From Phycisphaeraceae bacterium (GTDB lineage: Bacteria > Planctomycetota > Phycisphaerae > Phycisphaerales > Phycisphaeraceae), in NCBI GenBank assembly GCA_040222855.1, contig JAVKCD010000019.1, forward strand, positions 166,912 through 230,911: DNA of 64,000 bases, in the 5' to 3' direction. The notes under the pieces are model-generated. The model was not told the DNA's origin. It worked only from the letters and a program-made list of their open reading frames with translations, and did no database searches. Of this stretch, positions 26,912-38,712 are shown in pieces. Made by a program: the position numbers and the translations under genes. Each line of letters starts with the position of its first letter. Position 1 is the stretch's first letter.

Positions 26912-28510
26912 ATGAGTATGACGACGCCCCAGCCCGTATCCCAGGCTCTCCTGGAAGTTCCCGAGTCGCTGTATGGCGAGGTCGTCCCGATCGTGGACTT
27001 CGGATCGCAGTACGTCCAGCTCATCGCCAGAAGGGTCCGCGAGGCTGGGGTTTACTCCGTGCTGGTGAGCCCTGAGACGCCGGTCGAGGAGCTTCGAAGG
27101 GTGCGGCCCAAGGGTGTCATCCTCTCGGGAGGCCCATCGAGTGTTTATGACGAGGGCGCTCCGCGCTGCGATCCGGCGTTGTTTGATCTGGGCGTGCCGG
27201 TGCTGGGGATCTGCTACGGCATGCAGATCGGAGCCGAACTGCTCGGTGCCAGCGTCACGGCCGCAGAGGCACGAGAGTATGGCCGGGCCAAACTGCATGT
27301 CGAAGAAACCGATGGATTGTTCAAGGGAATCCCGCAGGACACAAGCGTGTGGATGAGCCATGGCGACCAGGTCTCATCACTGTCAGAATCATTTATCTCG
27401 CTGGCCACGACTCCGACTTGCCCTTACGCCGCGGTTCGGCACCGCGAACGAGACTTCTATGGACTTCAGTTCCACCCTGAGGTCACCCACACGCCGCATG
27501 GTGCCGAGATCCTGAGCAACTTTCTCTTCGGTGTCTGCGGGTGCGCGGGCACCTGGCGGATGAGTAACTTTGTCGAGATCGCGATCGAGCGAATCCGTGA
27601 GCAGGTCGGAGACGGCCGGGTGATCTGCGGGCTCTCGGGCGGGGTCGATTCCTCGGTCGCTGCGGCACTGCTGGCCAAGGCGATCGGGAAGCAACTGACC
27701 TGCGTGTTCGTTGACAACGGCCTGCTGCGCAAAGGCGAGCGAGATTTTGTTGAGACGACGTTCCGCGGTCACTTCGACATTGATCTTCGCGTCGTTCATG
27801 CGGGAGAGGAGTTTCTCAGCGATCTTGCTGGCGTCACCGATCCGCAGGAGAAGCGACGCAGGATTGGCCATCGGTTTATCGAGGTCTTCAAGGCGTCCGC
27901 TGATCAGATCGAGGGTGTTTCCTATCTCGCACAAGGAACGCTCTACCCCGATGTGATCGAGTCGGGGCACGGTCACTCGGGACAGGCGGCAAACATCAAA
28001 CTTCACCACAACGTCGGCGGGCTACCCGAGCAGCTTGGCTTCGAGCTGGTTGAACCGTTCCGCCAACTCTTCAAAGACGAGGTCCGGCAACTCGGGGCGC
28101 TCCTCGGTCTGCCTGAAACCATGGTCTGGCGACACCCCTTCCCCGGTCCCGGCCTGGCGGTGCGTTGCCTCGGCGAGGTCACGTCCGAACAGCTCAGCAT
28201 CCTCCAGGAAGCCGATGAGATCCTCCTCGAAGAAATCGTCGCGAACAACCTCTACCGGCAGACCGCGCAGGTCTTTGCGGTGCTGCTGCCCGTGCGCGCC
28301 GTGGGCGTCATGGGCGACGGCAGAACCCACGAGCAGGTGATCGCCGTGCGGGCCGTCGAGAGCCAGGACTTCATGACCGCCGACTGGGCGAGAATCCCCT
28401 ACGACGTCCTCGCAACCATCTCAAACCGGATCATCAACGAGGTCCGAGGCGTCAACCGGGTCGTCTACGACATCTCAAGCAAACCGCCCGCGACGATCGA
28501 GTGGGAGTAA
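26912..28510 (+). CDS. guaA: GMP synthase (glutamine-hydrolysing)
   Basis: Aminates XMP to GMP, with ammonia from glutamine. 532 residues. The class I amidotransferase domain has C101 in GICYGMQIG and H188/E190 in FHPEVTHT. The ATP-pyrophosphatase domain has the PP-loop [14 protein letters not shown] (from residue 241). The dimerisation domain has [15 protein letters not shown] and ends IEWE, as is normal for GuaA. The annotated ATG at 26912 gives a 25-residue lead before [11 protein letters not shown]. There is an in-frame ATG six bases later. Confidence 0.97.
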   Translation: MSMTTPQPVSQALLEVPESLYGEVVPIVDFGSQYVQLIARRVREAGVYSVLVSPETPVEELRRVRPKGVILSGGPSSVYDEGAPRCDPALFDLGVPVLGICYGMQIGAELLGASVTAAEAREYGRAKLHVEETDGLFKGIPQDTSVWMSHGDQVSSLSESFISLATTPTCPYAAVRHRERDFYGLQFHPEVTHTPHGAEILSNFLFGVCGCAGTWRMSNFVEIAIERIREQVGDGRVICGLSGGVDSSVAAALLAKAIGKQLTCVFVDNGLLRKGERDFVETTFRGHFDIDLRVVHAGEEFLSDLAGVTDPQEKRRRIGHRFIEVFKASADQIEGVSYLAQGTLYPDVIESGHGHSGQAANIKLHHNVGGLPEQLGFELVEPFRQLFKDEVRQLGALLGLPETMVWRHPFPGPGLAVRCLGEVTSEQLSILQEADEILLEEIVANNLYRQTAQVFAVLLPVRAVGVMGDGRTHEQVIAVRAVESQDFMTADWARIPYDVLATISNRIINEVRGVNRVVYDISSKPPATIEWE

Positions 28511-28698
28511 CGTGCTCGCGCGACTCAGATGAGCATGCAATATCGTACGAAAGGATTCGCCTGATTTTTCGCAGACTCCGGCACGGGCCCGATCGGTAGG
28601 CTCTGATCGCGTCTGAGGCTGCTGGGAGGATTACTTCTAAGAAGTGTGTCGCCGATTGGAACTCGGTGATGCTTCACGGCGTACGATGATCTGAACAC

Positions 28699-29700
28699 AT
28701 GACGATCAAACGCCTCGCCATCCTGTTCCTGGCCCTTGGCCTCAGCACACTCTCCCTGGGTTGCCGGACGACCAGAGTGATCGAGGACTCGCGATTTCTA
28801 ACCGTGGGAGACATGCCCGCCGAAGTCAGCGTCCCGCTCTTGCAGGATCGCATGTACTACCGTGTGCCGGTGACGATCAATGAACAGGACGCTGGAACCT
28901 TTCTTCTCGACACTGGGGCGGCGCTGATCGCTGCGGACCTCGGCGTGGTCCGTCGGCTCGAACTCCCAAGGCGAGGCGGCGGGACTGCAATAGGGATCGC
29001 CGGGCGAGAACCGTTTAGTTACCACGATGTCGATTCGCTAGCGGTGGGACCGTTGCTGCTCAACCAGGAACGTGTGGCGGGGCTCAACATGCTCAAGCTC
29101 CATCGGCGTCGCCGCTCACGACTCGATGGTCTGGTTGGGTTTCCGGCGCTCGCCGAGGTCCCCTTCGCTCTCGATGGACCTGCCCGAGAACTGACGTTCT
29201 ATGACCCCGATCACTTCAACGCACCCGATTCCGTCGGATCATTCAGACTGATCCGATTCAGGAACCTCCCGACCGTCGAGGCCACCATCGGAGAGGGTAG
29301 ACGCATCTGGCTGGTCCTCGACACCGGCGCCGATGAGATGCTCTCCCTGCCCGCAGATGTCCCTAGCTTCTGGCCCGAAGTTCTGGCAACCGAGATTCAC
29401 GGCCGATCGATGAACCGCGGCGTGGGCGGCGTCATCGCGGGGCGGAAGGGCTGGGTGAGTCGCTTGGAGGTGTTTGGCTACCATTTCAACGACGTGCAAG
29501 CTAATTTTGCCCCGCCACCTGATTCATTCAAGCAAGCTCCGGTGCCCGTGGGGCGGATCGGCAACGCATTCCTCAAGCGATTCCGCCTGACCTTCGACCA
29601 GCGGAGCGGACGAATGTGGGCGGAGCTGGACCGAACGCAGGTGACTCAGGTGGAACCGACTGAGGCTGCAACGACAGGCGTCTCATCCGGCAATCGATAA
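28699..29700 (+). CDS. Retropepsin-like aspartyl protease lipoprotein
   Basis: 333 residues with a lipoprotein signal peptide (lipobox LSLGC, Cys22). Two retropepsin-like half-domains follow, each with a DTG: FLLDTGAAL (D71) and LVLDTGADEM (D208). Both halves within one chain would give an intramolecular protease like eukaryotic pepsins, rather than the dimer used by single-domain bacterial versions. It is presumably anchored in the periplasm. Its last 55 bases overlap, in antisense, the 3' end of the DUF429 gene. A TACGAT box at 28682-28687 is a possible -10 but would leave almost no leader. Confidence 0.78.
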   Translation: MTIKRLAILFLALGLSTLSLGCRTTRVIEDSRFLTVGDMPAEVSVPLLQDRMYYRVPVTINEQDAGTFLLDTGAALIAADLGVVRRLELPRRGGGTAIGIAGREPFSYHDVDSLAVGPLLLNQERVAGLNMLKLHRRRRSRLDGLVGFPALAEVPFALDGPARELTFYDPDHFNAPDSVGSFRLIRFRNLPTVEATIGEGRRIWLVLDTGADEMLSLPADVPSFWPEVLATEIHGRSMNRGVGGVIAGRKGWVSRLEVFGYHFNDVQANFAPPPDSFKQAPVPVGRIGNAFLKRFRLTFDQRSGRMWAELDRTQVTQVEPTEAATTGVSSGNR

Positions 29701-30503
29701 AAGACACGGCCTTCTCGTGAGTGAATCTCTGACTGAGGTTGGCCAAACTCACTCAACGCTCCCGCAGCCAAAGCCGTACAGATCAGGCTATCTAAAGCGT
29801 CCCCTCCCTGGTCTTCAAGGATGATTCGTTGCTCTTTCGGCGACAAGTCAAGATTGATCTGAGTATGCAGCCAGTTGAAGATTCGCCTTCGCTGCTCAAT
29901 ATGCCCACTCGTCCTGCCCTTGTACGGGGCAAGCGTCAGTTGATCACATGAGGCTGCATGCTTTATCGCTGATGCGGGACACGCTTCGATGAGCGTTGGC
30001 TGATCCGGGCGAATGGACATCATGGGAAACACCCTGGCGGCTCGTGCCGTCAGAAGCGGATGAAGCACATGAACGATCGCAGCGTAAGTCTGGCGGTACA
30101 GCCGGAGGTTGCCCGGTGCCATAGGCGTTCGTGTCTCGCGATCCGTCTGCCGCTTGGTTTCTCCGAGTTCTTGTCGAAGCGACTCGGGGGCAGGGAAGCG
30201 CGATGGAGAGGCTAGGACAGTCTGATTCCATCCAGACGTCATGACAGGCAGCGGCAACGACAGCGGGGCATCAACTGCAACAATGGCGTCATGATTGGAT
30301 TTAAGGAAATCTACCAGGGCAGGAAAAGTATCCGCGGGCGATGGATCACAAGCCAGTTCCTCACAGGCCGAGCGGACTGATTCAACCGTCAGGCATCGGC
30401 TGGCGCCTGACCACCAAGCAACGGTGATCCAGAGACGCTGGCCTGCATCCATAGCCCCGCTGAAATCGATACCGATGCAACGATGTTGTTTGGATCGGCG
30501 CAT
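29646..30503 (-). CDS. DUF429 family protein, RNase H-like fold
   Basis: 285 residues. The start IGIDFSGAMDAGQRLWITVAWW carries the Asp and strand pattern of the DUF429 predicted RNase H-like nuclease family. IVAVDAPLSLPL supplies a second acidic strand, and DQGGDALDSLICTALAAGAL a late conserved Asp pair. The substrate is unknown. The ATG at 30501-30503 abuts the U-run of the rRNA terminator, so there is no room for a Shine-Dalgarno. Translation would need leaderless initiation, an internal start, or readthrough from the rRNA unit. Its 3' end overlaps the convergent retropepsin gene by 55 bases. It is less GC-rich than its neighbours. Confidence 0.7.
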   Translation of the reverse strand: MRRSKQHRCIGIDFSGAMDAGQRLWITVAWWSGASRCLTVESVRSACEELACDPSPADTFPALVDFLKSNHDAIVAVDAPLSLPLPVMTSGWNQTVLASPSRFPAPESLRQELGETKRQTDRETRTPMAPGNLRLYRQTYAAIVHVLHPLLTARAARVFPMMSIRPDQPTLIEACPASAIKHAASCDQLTLAPYKGRTSGHIEQRRRIFNWLHTQINLDLSPKEQRIILEDQGGDALDSLICTALAAGALSEFGQPQSEIHSREGRVFYRLPDETPVVAASVGST

Positions 30504-30540
30504 AAAAAAGGCCCTGTCAGCTTTAGGCTGAAAGGGCCCT
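30504..30540 (-). terminator. Intrinsic terminator of the 23S-5S rRNA unit
   Basis: Read on the minus strand, GGCCCTTTCAGC and GCTGACAGGGCC pair with one mismatch around a five-base loop, followed by six U residues (30504-30509). It begins just past the 5S 3' end. Confidence 0.9.
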
Positions 30541-30542
30541 TA

Positions 30543-30651
<109 letters not shown>

Positions 30652-30653
30652 AG

Positions 30654-30683
30654 CGTGGGTCTGAGGTTTCCCTCAGACCCACG
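30654..30683 (-). repeat. 13-bp perfect stem-loop in the 23S-5S spacer
   Basis: CGTGGGTCTGAGG (30654-30666) and CCTCAGACCCACG (30671-30683) flank a TTTC loop, three bases before the 5S 5' end. It is likely an RNA-processing signal. No tRNA is present in the spacer. Confidence 0.7.
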
Positions 30684-30827
30684 GGATAAGCGGATCTGCT
30701 GACGATGCACAAGGCGTGTTGTGATACAACGCCGGGGGTTGGGGTCCGGCGAAGCGATGTTCTTGAAACAGGCCATGCCATCACAGACGAGTCACTCCTG
30801 TTGAGTGAACTCGGCCGGTGATCGGAA

Positions 30828-33588
<2,761 letters not shown>

Positions 33589-33767
33589 ATTCCGACCTCC
33601 GGTCGAGCTAATGCCCGCCTTCGGATGATGACCCACCGTGCACGATTGACACACAGTGGACCCCGACCGGCTCAAACATACCGTTACGCCGGGGCTAAGC
33701 CTGCTTCAAAACGCATCGCTTACTTTTCTCGGTATCACAAATCAATGCAATACGCAGCAGATCCACT

Positions 33768-33780
33768 TGTCAAAGAACTC
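33768..33780 (-). promoter_or_regulatory. boxA-like antitermination site in 23S leader
   Basis: The minus strand reads GAGTTCTTTGACA, close to the NusB/NusE-binding boxA of rRNA leaders (TGCTCTTTAACA in E. coli). It lies about 180 nt before the 23S 5' end and downstream of the predicted promoter, as expected. The TTTGACA inside it could also act as a -35, but no good -10 follows. Confidence 0.5.
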
Positions 33781-33849
33781 AAAACCCGCCAAAACGGGCC
33801 CTCCCACACACGCTGGCGGCAAGCCGCGTCACGCTTGGGGGAGCCGAGT

Positions 33850-33877
33850 AGATTAGCGTAGTCCACGTGACTGTCAA
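33850..33877 (-). promoter_or_regulatory. Promoter of the 23S-5S unit
   Basis: On the minus strand there is a perfect TTGACA (33872-33877), a 16-base spacer and TAATCT (33850-33855). The -35 is ideal and the -10 moderate. The position, about 260 nt before the mature 23S, together with the absence of 16S, indicates that this unit is transcribed on its own. Confidence 0.5.
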
Positions 33878-34038
33878 GTCGGCCAGCCGCCCACAATCCC
33901 GCCATCATCGCCCTGGTGGATAGCCGGTGGACTCACTGAGACCCGACCGATAATCGGCAGGCCAAGCGACGCAAGACGCGTTAAACTCCCCGCTTACGAC
34001 GACCCCAACGCAGGGCCAACAACCCCTGCCAAACCCCC

Positions 34039-34125
34039 GGTGGGGTGCCAGAGTGGTCGAATGGACCGGTTTTGAAAACCGGCGTACGGTTCGCCGTACC
34101 GTGGGTTCGAATCCCACCCCCACCG
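34039..34125 (+). tRNA. tRNA-Ser (anticodon UGA)
   Basis: An 87-nt cloverleaf. The acceptor stem is GGTGGGG (34039-34045) with CCCCACC (34118-34124) and discriminator G. The anticodon stem CCGGT/ACCGG has loop TTTGAAA, with TGA at 34073-34075. A long variable arm (GTACGGTTCGCCGTAC) is present, as in type II tRNA-Ser. The T-arm is GTGGG-TTCGAAT-CCCAC. CCA is not encoded. Confidence 0.97.
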
Positions 34126-34229
34126 CTTCCAAGTTCATTTGAATCAAAAACTTAACCACCAAACTGCAGCTCGACCCAGCCCAGAAAAATATCGCCACTT
34201 CTGAGTCAACCCAAGGGCGGCGCTCACCA

Positions 34230-34254
34230 GACCGACCCTCCGCCGCGGTCGGTC
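34230..34254. repeat. 8-bp perfect inverted repeat between tRNA-Ser and pheS
   Basis: GACCGACC and GGTCGGTC flank a nine-base loop. It could end the tRNA transcript or form part of the pheS leader. There is no U-run. The remainder of the 300-base spacer (34126-34424) shows nothing else; in particular there is no T-box specifier or antiterminator pattern. Confidence 0.4.
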
Positions 34255-34424
34255 CGGCGATGCGCTCGCCCTGGCGGTTGCCGGAAGGGCTCACTCAAAC
34301 CGCCCCAGTAATGTAAATCCCGATTGTTAGCTGATCATGCAGATCATTCTCAAAGCCTGAGAGTTCACACTTCTGCCACCCGCCCCCGCTCCAAGAGCCC
34401 TCTGGGATGGGTTATGCTCCCGCG

Positions 34425-35438
34425 ATGATCGAACGCATCCGTCAACTCCAGGAAAAAGCCATCGAGGACCTTCAGGCAGCCAGCGACGCCCAGGCCCTGG
34501 AAGCCTTCCGCATCCGCTATCTCGGCGCCAAGGGTGAGCTAAAAGCCCTCATGGGCCTGATGAAAGACGTGCCCAAGCATCAGAAACGTGATTTTGGTCA
34601 GGGTGCCAACGCTCTCAAGCAGACGCTACAGGACGCCTTCGACCAGAAAATCGCCGCTGGCTCATCGCAACGAACCTCCGGCCCCCTTCTCGACATCACC
34701 GAACCCGCCTCACCGCCCCGCCGGGGCCGCCAGCACATCATCACCCGCACGGTCTCCGAGCTGGTCGAGATCTTCGGTCGCATGGGCTTCGATTCCGCCA
34801 CCGGACCCGAGGTCGAGGATGATTACCACAACTTCGTCGCCCTCAACATCCCCGCTGAGCACCCCGCCCGGGAACCGACGGACAACTTCTACCTCACTGT
34901 CCCCAGCGACAACACCAACACCCAGGCAGACCCCTCCTTGCTCCGCTCGCAAACCTCGACCGTGCAGATCCGGGTGATGGAAAAAACCCAGCCGCCTATT
35001 CGCATCATCTCCCCCGGCCGCGTCTACCGCCCGGACGAACACGACGCCACCCACTACTCAATGTTCCATCAGATCGAAGGTCTCTACGTCGATCGTGGCG
35101 TCACGATGGTCGATCTCAAGACCACCCTCGTGCAGTTCGCACACGCCTTCTGGGGCAAAGACGCCGAGATCAAGCTCGTGCCTTCCTACTTCCCCTTCAC
35201 CGAGCCTTCCGCAGAACTGTATGTCAAGGTCGATCTCGGCAAGGGGCCCATCTGGATGGAGGTCGGCGGCTGCGGCATGGTCGATCCCGCCGTCTTCGAG
35301 CACGTCGGCTACGACCCCGAGCAATGGACCGGCTTCGCCTTCGGCCTCGGCATCGAGCGACTCGCCATGCGAAAACACAACATCCCTGACATCCGACTAC
35401 TCTTCGAGAACGACCTACGATTCCTCCGGCAGTTCTGA
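34425..35438 (+). CDS. pheS: Phenylalanyl-tRNA synthetase alpha subunit
   Basis: Charges tRNA-Phe as part of an alpha2-beta2 enzyme. The ATG at 34425 (MIERIRQLQEKA, 337 residues) is preferred over one at 34407 because PheS proteins usually begin directly with this coiled-coil region. Class II motifs: HPAREPTDNFYL, LLRSQTSTVQIRVME (motif 2 region), GRVYRPDEHDATHYSMFHQIEGLYVD, SYFPFTEPSAELYV, and motif 3 GFAFGLGIERLAMRKHNIPDIRL. The pheT partner does not follow; the next gene encodes an unrelated lipoprotein. Confidence 0.96.
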   Translation: MIERIRQLQEKAIEDLQAASDAQALEAFRIRYLGAKGELKALMGLMKDVPKHQKRDFGQGANALKQTLQDAFDQKIAAGSSQRTSGPLLDITEPASPPRRGRQHIITRTVSELVEIFGRMGFDSATGPEVEDDYHNFVALNIPAEHPAREPTDNFYLTVPSDNTNTQADPSLLRSQTSTVQIRVMEKTQPPIRIISPGRVYRPDEHDATHYSMFHQIEGLYVDRGVTMVDLKTTLVQFAHAFWGKDAEIKLVPSYFPFTEPSAELYVKVDLGKGPIWMEVGGCGMVDPAVFEHVGYDPEQWTGFAFGLGIERLAMRKHNIPDIRLLFENDLRFLRQF

Positions 35439-35487
35439 CCTCAACCACGTACACAACACTCCCACTCAAACAAGGCGGTTCATAACC

Positions 35488-36765
35488 ATGATGATCCTGA
35501 CAAGGGGCTACGCCCTTCTCTCCATGATGATCCTGCTAACGGTCATCCTGACCGGCTGCGCCAACAGCCCAAGCTCGAAACAACGCGCCAAACACGCAGC
35601 CCCCGTCATGCTCGGCATCGACGCCCTCGCCGCCGATGGCTTCTCAGCCCTCAGCGGGATGCGCGTCGGCGTCGTCGTCAACCCAGCCTCAGTCAACGGC
35701 GACCTCAAGAGCACCATCGACGTGCTCATCGCCGGACAGATCGAAGGTGACTACCAACTCGTCGCCCTCTACGGACCCGAGCACGGCGTCTGGGGCGATG
35801 TCTACGCTGGCGACAAGATCGAAGACCAGACCGATCCCAAAACCGGTTTGCCCGTCTACTCGCTCTACGGCTCCACACGCAAGCCGACTCCCGAGATGCT
35901 CGCCGGCATCGACGCCCTGATCTTCGACATGCAGGACATCGGCTCGCGTTCCTATACCTACATCTCGACCATGAGCGAGTGCCTCCTGGCCTGCGCTGAA
36001 CAAGACAAAACCTTCATCGTGCTCGATCGACCTAATCCCCTAGGCGGTCAACGCATCGAAGGCCCCATGCTCGAACCCGAGTTCCGCTCCTTCATCAGCC
36101 ACCTCGATATCCCTTACCTCCACGGTATGACCATGGGCGAACTCGCTCTACTCGAACGTAACCGAATCGCACCGGACTACGACAAGCTCAAAGTCATCCG
36201 CATGCGCGGGTGGCAACGCGACATGGTCTGGGAAGACACCGGCCTCCGCTGGGTGCCCACCTCACCCCACATCCCCTTCGCCAGCAGCACCTACGCCTAC
36301 GCCGCCACGGGCGTGATCGGCGAACTCCTGGTCATGTCCAATGGCGTCGGCTACACCCTGCCATTTGAAGTCGTAGGCGACACCGGCGTTGATGCCGATG
36401 CCCTCGCCGAACGACTCAACAACTCCCCGCTTGCCATCGATGGAGTCTCCTACCGACCCGCGCGCTACCGACCCTTCTACGCCACCCATCAGGGTGACAC
36501 TCTTGGCGGGGTCCAGATCTACATCGACCCCAAAGAGGCGGAGTCGCTGTACGAGATCAACTTCCTCGTTCTCGACGCAGTCGATGCCAAAACCCAACTC
36601 GAAGAAGGCACCAAACGCCACAGCAGTTTCGATAAAGCCAACGGCACCGATGATGTCCGACTCTGGCTCGAAGAAGGAAAACCCCTCGCTGAACTCTTCG
36701 AAAGCTGGCGAGATCAGAGCGAAGCGTTCCGCGATAGCCGCGAAGACTATCTGCTCTACAACTAA
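35488..36765 (+). CDS. DUF1343 / NamZ-like exo-beta-N-acetylmuramidase, lipoprotein
   Basis: 425 residues from the ATG at 35488, which follows CAAGGCGG. The lipoprotein signal ends at the lipobox LTGC (Cys24). The body matches DUF1343, the NamZ family that releases terminal MurNAc from peptidoglycan fragments: MRVGVVVNPASV, ALYGPEHGVWGDVYAGD, FDMQDIGSRSYTYISTM, DRPNPLGG, and WVPTSPHIPF. It is probably tethered in the periplasm and involved in peptidoglycan recycling. It lies 49 nt after pheS and ends in a strong terminator. Confidence 0.88.
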   Translation: MMILTRGYALLSMMILLTVILTGCANSPSSKQRAKHAAPVMLGIDALAADGFSALSGMRVGVVVNPASVNGDLKSTIDVLIAGQIEGDYQLVALYGPEHGVWGDVYAGDKIEDQTDPKTGLPVYSLYGSTRKPTPEMLAGIDALIFDMQDIGSRSYTYISTMSECLLACAEQDKTFIVLDRPNPLGGQRIEGPMLEPEFRSFISHLDIPYLHGMTMGELALLERNRIAPDYDKLKVIRMRGWQRDMVWEDTGLRWVPTSPHIPFASSTYAYAATGVIGELLVMSNGVGYTLPFEVVGDTGVDADALAERLNNSPLAIDGVSYRPARYRPFYATHQGDTLGGVQIYIDPKEAESLYEINFLVLDAVDAKTQLEEGTKRHSSFDKANGTDDVRLWLEEGKPLAELFESWRDQSEAFRDSREDYLLYN

Positions 36766-36793
36766 CCGATCACAACAACTCAGCCGCCATGAC

Positions 36794-36824
36794 AAAGGCC
36801 GTCACCCCAAGGTGACGGCCTTTT
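36794..36824. terminator. Intrinsic terminator between namZ-like and sod genes
   Basis: AAGGCCGTCACC-CCAA-GGTGACGGCCTT is a perfect 12-bp stem with T-runs on the plus strand and A-runs on the other side. It can therefore serve both convergent genes. Confidence 0.92.
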
Positions 36825-36851
36825 CTGCACCTCTAAACAAACCAAATCGAC

Positions 36852-37604
36852 TCAGCCGTGCCAGTCCAAACGACGCGCGACATCGTTCCAGTTCACGACC
36901 TTCCACCAGTTCTTGATGTAGTCCGCCCGACGGTTCTGATACCGCAGGTAATAGGCGTGCTCCCAGACATCAACAACCAGCACCGGCGTGATCCCCCACG
37001 TCGTCAGCTTCTGCTGATTCTCGCCCTGCACAATCACCAACTTCTTGGACATCGCATCGTGGGCAAGGATTCCCCAGCCCGATCCCTCCACACCACCCGC
37101 TGCGGCCGCAAAGTGCGCGGTGAACTTGGCATACGACCCAAAATCCTCATCAATCTTGTTCCGCAGGGCACCCTCAGGCTCTCCGCCTCCACCCGCACTC
37201 GGCGGGGCCATGTTCGACCAGAAAATCGTGTGCAGCGTATGACCACCGCCGTTGAACGAGACCTTGCGCGACCAGTGCTGAACCATGCTGTAATCGCCCG
37301 CATCCCGGGCCTCGGCGAGCTTCTTGAGCGCTGTGTTTAACCCTCTTACGTAGCCCGCGTGATGCAGATCGTGATGCAGCCGCATCGTCTGCTCGTCGAT
37401 CGCCGCGTCCAACCCGTCATAGGCATAAGGCAGCGCTGGCAGGACATACTCACCCGACCTCGGGTCGTACCCAGGTAGCGCGTGCTCGTGAGCCTCATCG
37501 TGGTGGGCACCACGCGCCACACCAGCCGTCGTTGCCACGGCAGCCCCTGCCGCCAGTGCCATCGTTCCTAGCATCTCTCGTCGGTCCATCGGAAACTCCT
37601 TCAT
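36852..37604 (-). CDS. sodA: Fe/Mn superoxide dismutase, exported (Tat-like signal)
   Basis: Dismutates superoxide. 250 residues with an N-terminal extension: DRREMLGTMALAAGAAVATTAGVARG, a Tat-like signal with an RR pair, so the enzyme should act outside the cytoplasm. Metal ligands by alignment are H77 (LHHDLHHAGYV), H125 (LHTIFW), D212 and H216 (DVWEHAYYL). FNGGGHT and GSGWGIL are typical of the family. Whether Fe or Mn is bound cannot be decided. A second in-frame ATG at 37589 would give the more usual Tat start MDRRE. The symbol is given for the family only. Confidence 0.9.
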   Translation of the reverse strand: MKEFPMDRREMLGTMALAAGAAVATTAGVARGAHHDEAHEHALPGYDPRSGEYVLPALPYAYDGLDAAIDEQTMRLHHDLHHAGYVRGLNTALKKLAEARDAGDYSMVQHWSRKVSFNGGGHTLHTIFWSNMAPPSAGGGGEPEGALRNKIDEDFGSYAKFTAHFAAAAGGVEGSGWGILAHDAMSKKLVIVQGENQQKLTTWGITPVLVVDVWEHAYYLRYQNRRADYIKNWWKVVNWNDVARRLDWHG

Positions 37605-37630
37605 CTTGCGGTTTCAGTCAGTCACACAAC

Positions 37631-37636
37631 ATTGTA
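37631..37636 (-). promoter_or_regulatory. Possible -10 element for the sod gene
   Basis: TACAAT on the minus strand, about 27 nt before the start codon. A matching -35 at 16-18 bases is poor (CCGTAT), so this remains tentative. Confidence 0.3.
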
Positions 37637-37702
37637 AGCCGGGCAAACTGGCAATACGGGGTCATCCGCCCGTCAACGCCGTAAACCCAGTCAAACCCTC
37701 AC

Positions 37703-38608
37703 TTAACCAAGCAGAACCGAGTTAAGTGGGTGGAGTTGGTCGGCGTATTGCCCCACGTCCGCAGGTTCCGACAAGTCCACCGGCAGACACACGCCATGGT
37801 TGTGATCCGATGCGATCACCAGAATCTTCTTCCCCTCACGGAACCACCCCATCTCCGCCTTCTGATGCCCGAGCAAAAAGCTCGTCACCTCCCACGCGGC
37901 CCCCAAATGATCCGCCAGCGTGTCGTCGTGCCGCCGACCCCAGACCAGTTGATGAGCCGACCCGCCCGATCGCAGGTCATCATCCGTCACCGCGCGATGC
38001 AGCACGCCAGGGTCAAACTCCCCGAGCCGCTTGGGCCACGGCAGGCTGTGCGCCGCCAGCAACCCGTTGGGCGCTCGAACCGCCAGCAGCATCGCTCGGA
38101 TGTAGCCGTTCGCCGCCTCGAGCACCGCGTCTCCCGCAGAGGGATACACCATGTGCGCGCCGTCGATAAACGCCTGATTCATGTCGGTCCCGGACTTGGT
38201 CACCGCATCACCAAGCATCTGAGCCAGCTCGTGGTTGGACTGAAGCACGTGAACCCGGTCGGGATAACGTGTCACCAGCCGAGCGCACTGCGCCAGCATC
38301 CGGATCGACAGGTCCCGCCCATTAACCAGATTCGGCCCATGGATCACCTCGTGCAGCACCAGGTGCCTATCCTCGTGCTGGTCCAGATCGGCGAAGTGCA
38401 GGACCCGGGCGAGATTGAGGGTGTTGTCGTGAAGATCGCCTGTAACGATCAGGCGGCCACGGTCGGGCAACTGCACCAGACTGCCATGACGAGAGGGATT
38501 CGCCAGCAACCGGTCTCTGGCCTGCTCACAGGCTTCGATCACCGCGTCCGGGTCACGGGTGTCAAAGCCGCCAAGATGATGGTCCAAAACCTCTGCGGGG
38601 GTGGGCAT
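37703..38608 (-). CDS. Calcineurin-like metallophosphoesterase
   Basis: 301 residues, cytosolic. Metal-binding motifs in order: VTGDLHDN (about 55-62, GD-x-H), a histidine-rich HEVIHGPN, LQSNHELAQ (the GNHE-like motif, with Ser for Gly), and late LLGHQKAEM and SDHNHG histidines. These fit the PPP/calcineurin-like fold. The substrate is unknown. It is divergent from the ECF sigma factor gene, with about 105 nt between them. Confidence 0.8.
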   Translation of the reverse strand: MPTPAEVLDHHLGGFDTRDPDAVIEACEQARDRLLANPSRHGSLVQLPDRGRLIVTGDLHDNTLNLARVLHFADLDQHEDRHLVLHEVIHGPNLVNGRDLSIRMLAQCARLVTRYPDRVHVLQSNHELAQMLGDAVTKSGTDMNQAFIDGAHMVYPSAGDAVLEAANGYIRAMLLAVRAPNGLLAAHSLPWPKRLGEFDPGVLHRAVTDDDLRSGGSAHQLVWGRRHDDTLADHLGAAWEVTSFLLGHQKAEMGWFREGKKILVIASDHNHGVCLPVDLSEPADVGQYADQLHPLNSVLLG

Positions 38609-38712
38609 CCGGTTAGGATGGGGGAAGCAGCCAGTGCGGGCAAACCCGCGACCTCTCTTTTTCAGGCTGCAATAACCCGGGGACTTAGACGTTATTCAGC
38701 CAGGGTTGCTGC

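Larger units (their letters stand above)
33589..34038. other. 23S leader and geneless spacer up to tRNA-Ser
   Basis: No protein or RNA gene is seen. The part next to 23S (33589-33877) is its minus-strand leader, holding a boxA-like site, a small CCCG/CGGG hairpin with a T-rich tail (33785-33798) and a promoter. The part from 33878 to 34038 presumably carries the tRNA promoter on the plus strand. Only a weak GATAAT (33959-33964), with no matching -35, was found there. Confidence 0.6.

Noticed and set aside
28633..28645. ACTTC-TAA-GAAGT as a guaA terminator
   Set aside because: The stem is only five base pairs, lacks a U-run and is over 120 nt past the stop codon.
33905..34294. 129-residue minus-strand frame covering tRNA-Ser
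   Set aside because: It spans the tRNA in antisense and shows no protein family pattern.
34126..34424. Possible T-box leader for pheS
   Set aside because: No conserved T-box bulge sequence, specifier loop or terminator/antiterminator pair is visible.
35095..35487. Extension of the NamZ-like protein far upstream into pheS
   Set aside because: The upstream part is an out-of-frame reading of pheS; a normal lipoprotein signal and ribosome site begin at 35488.
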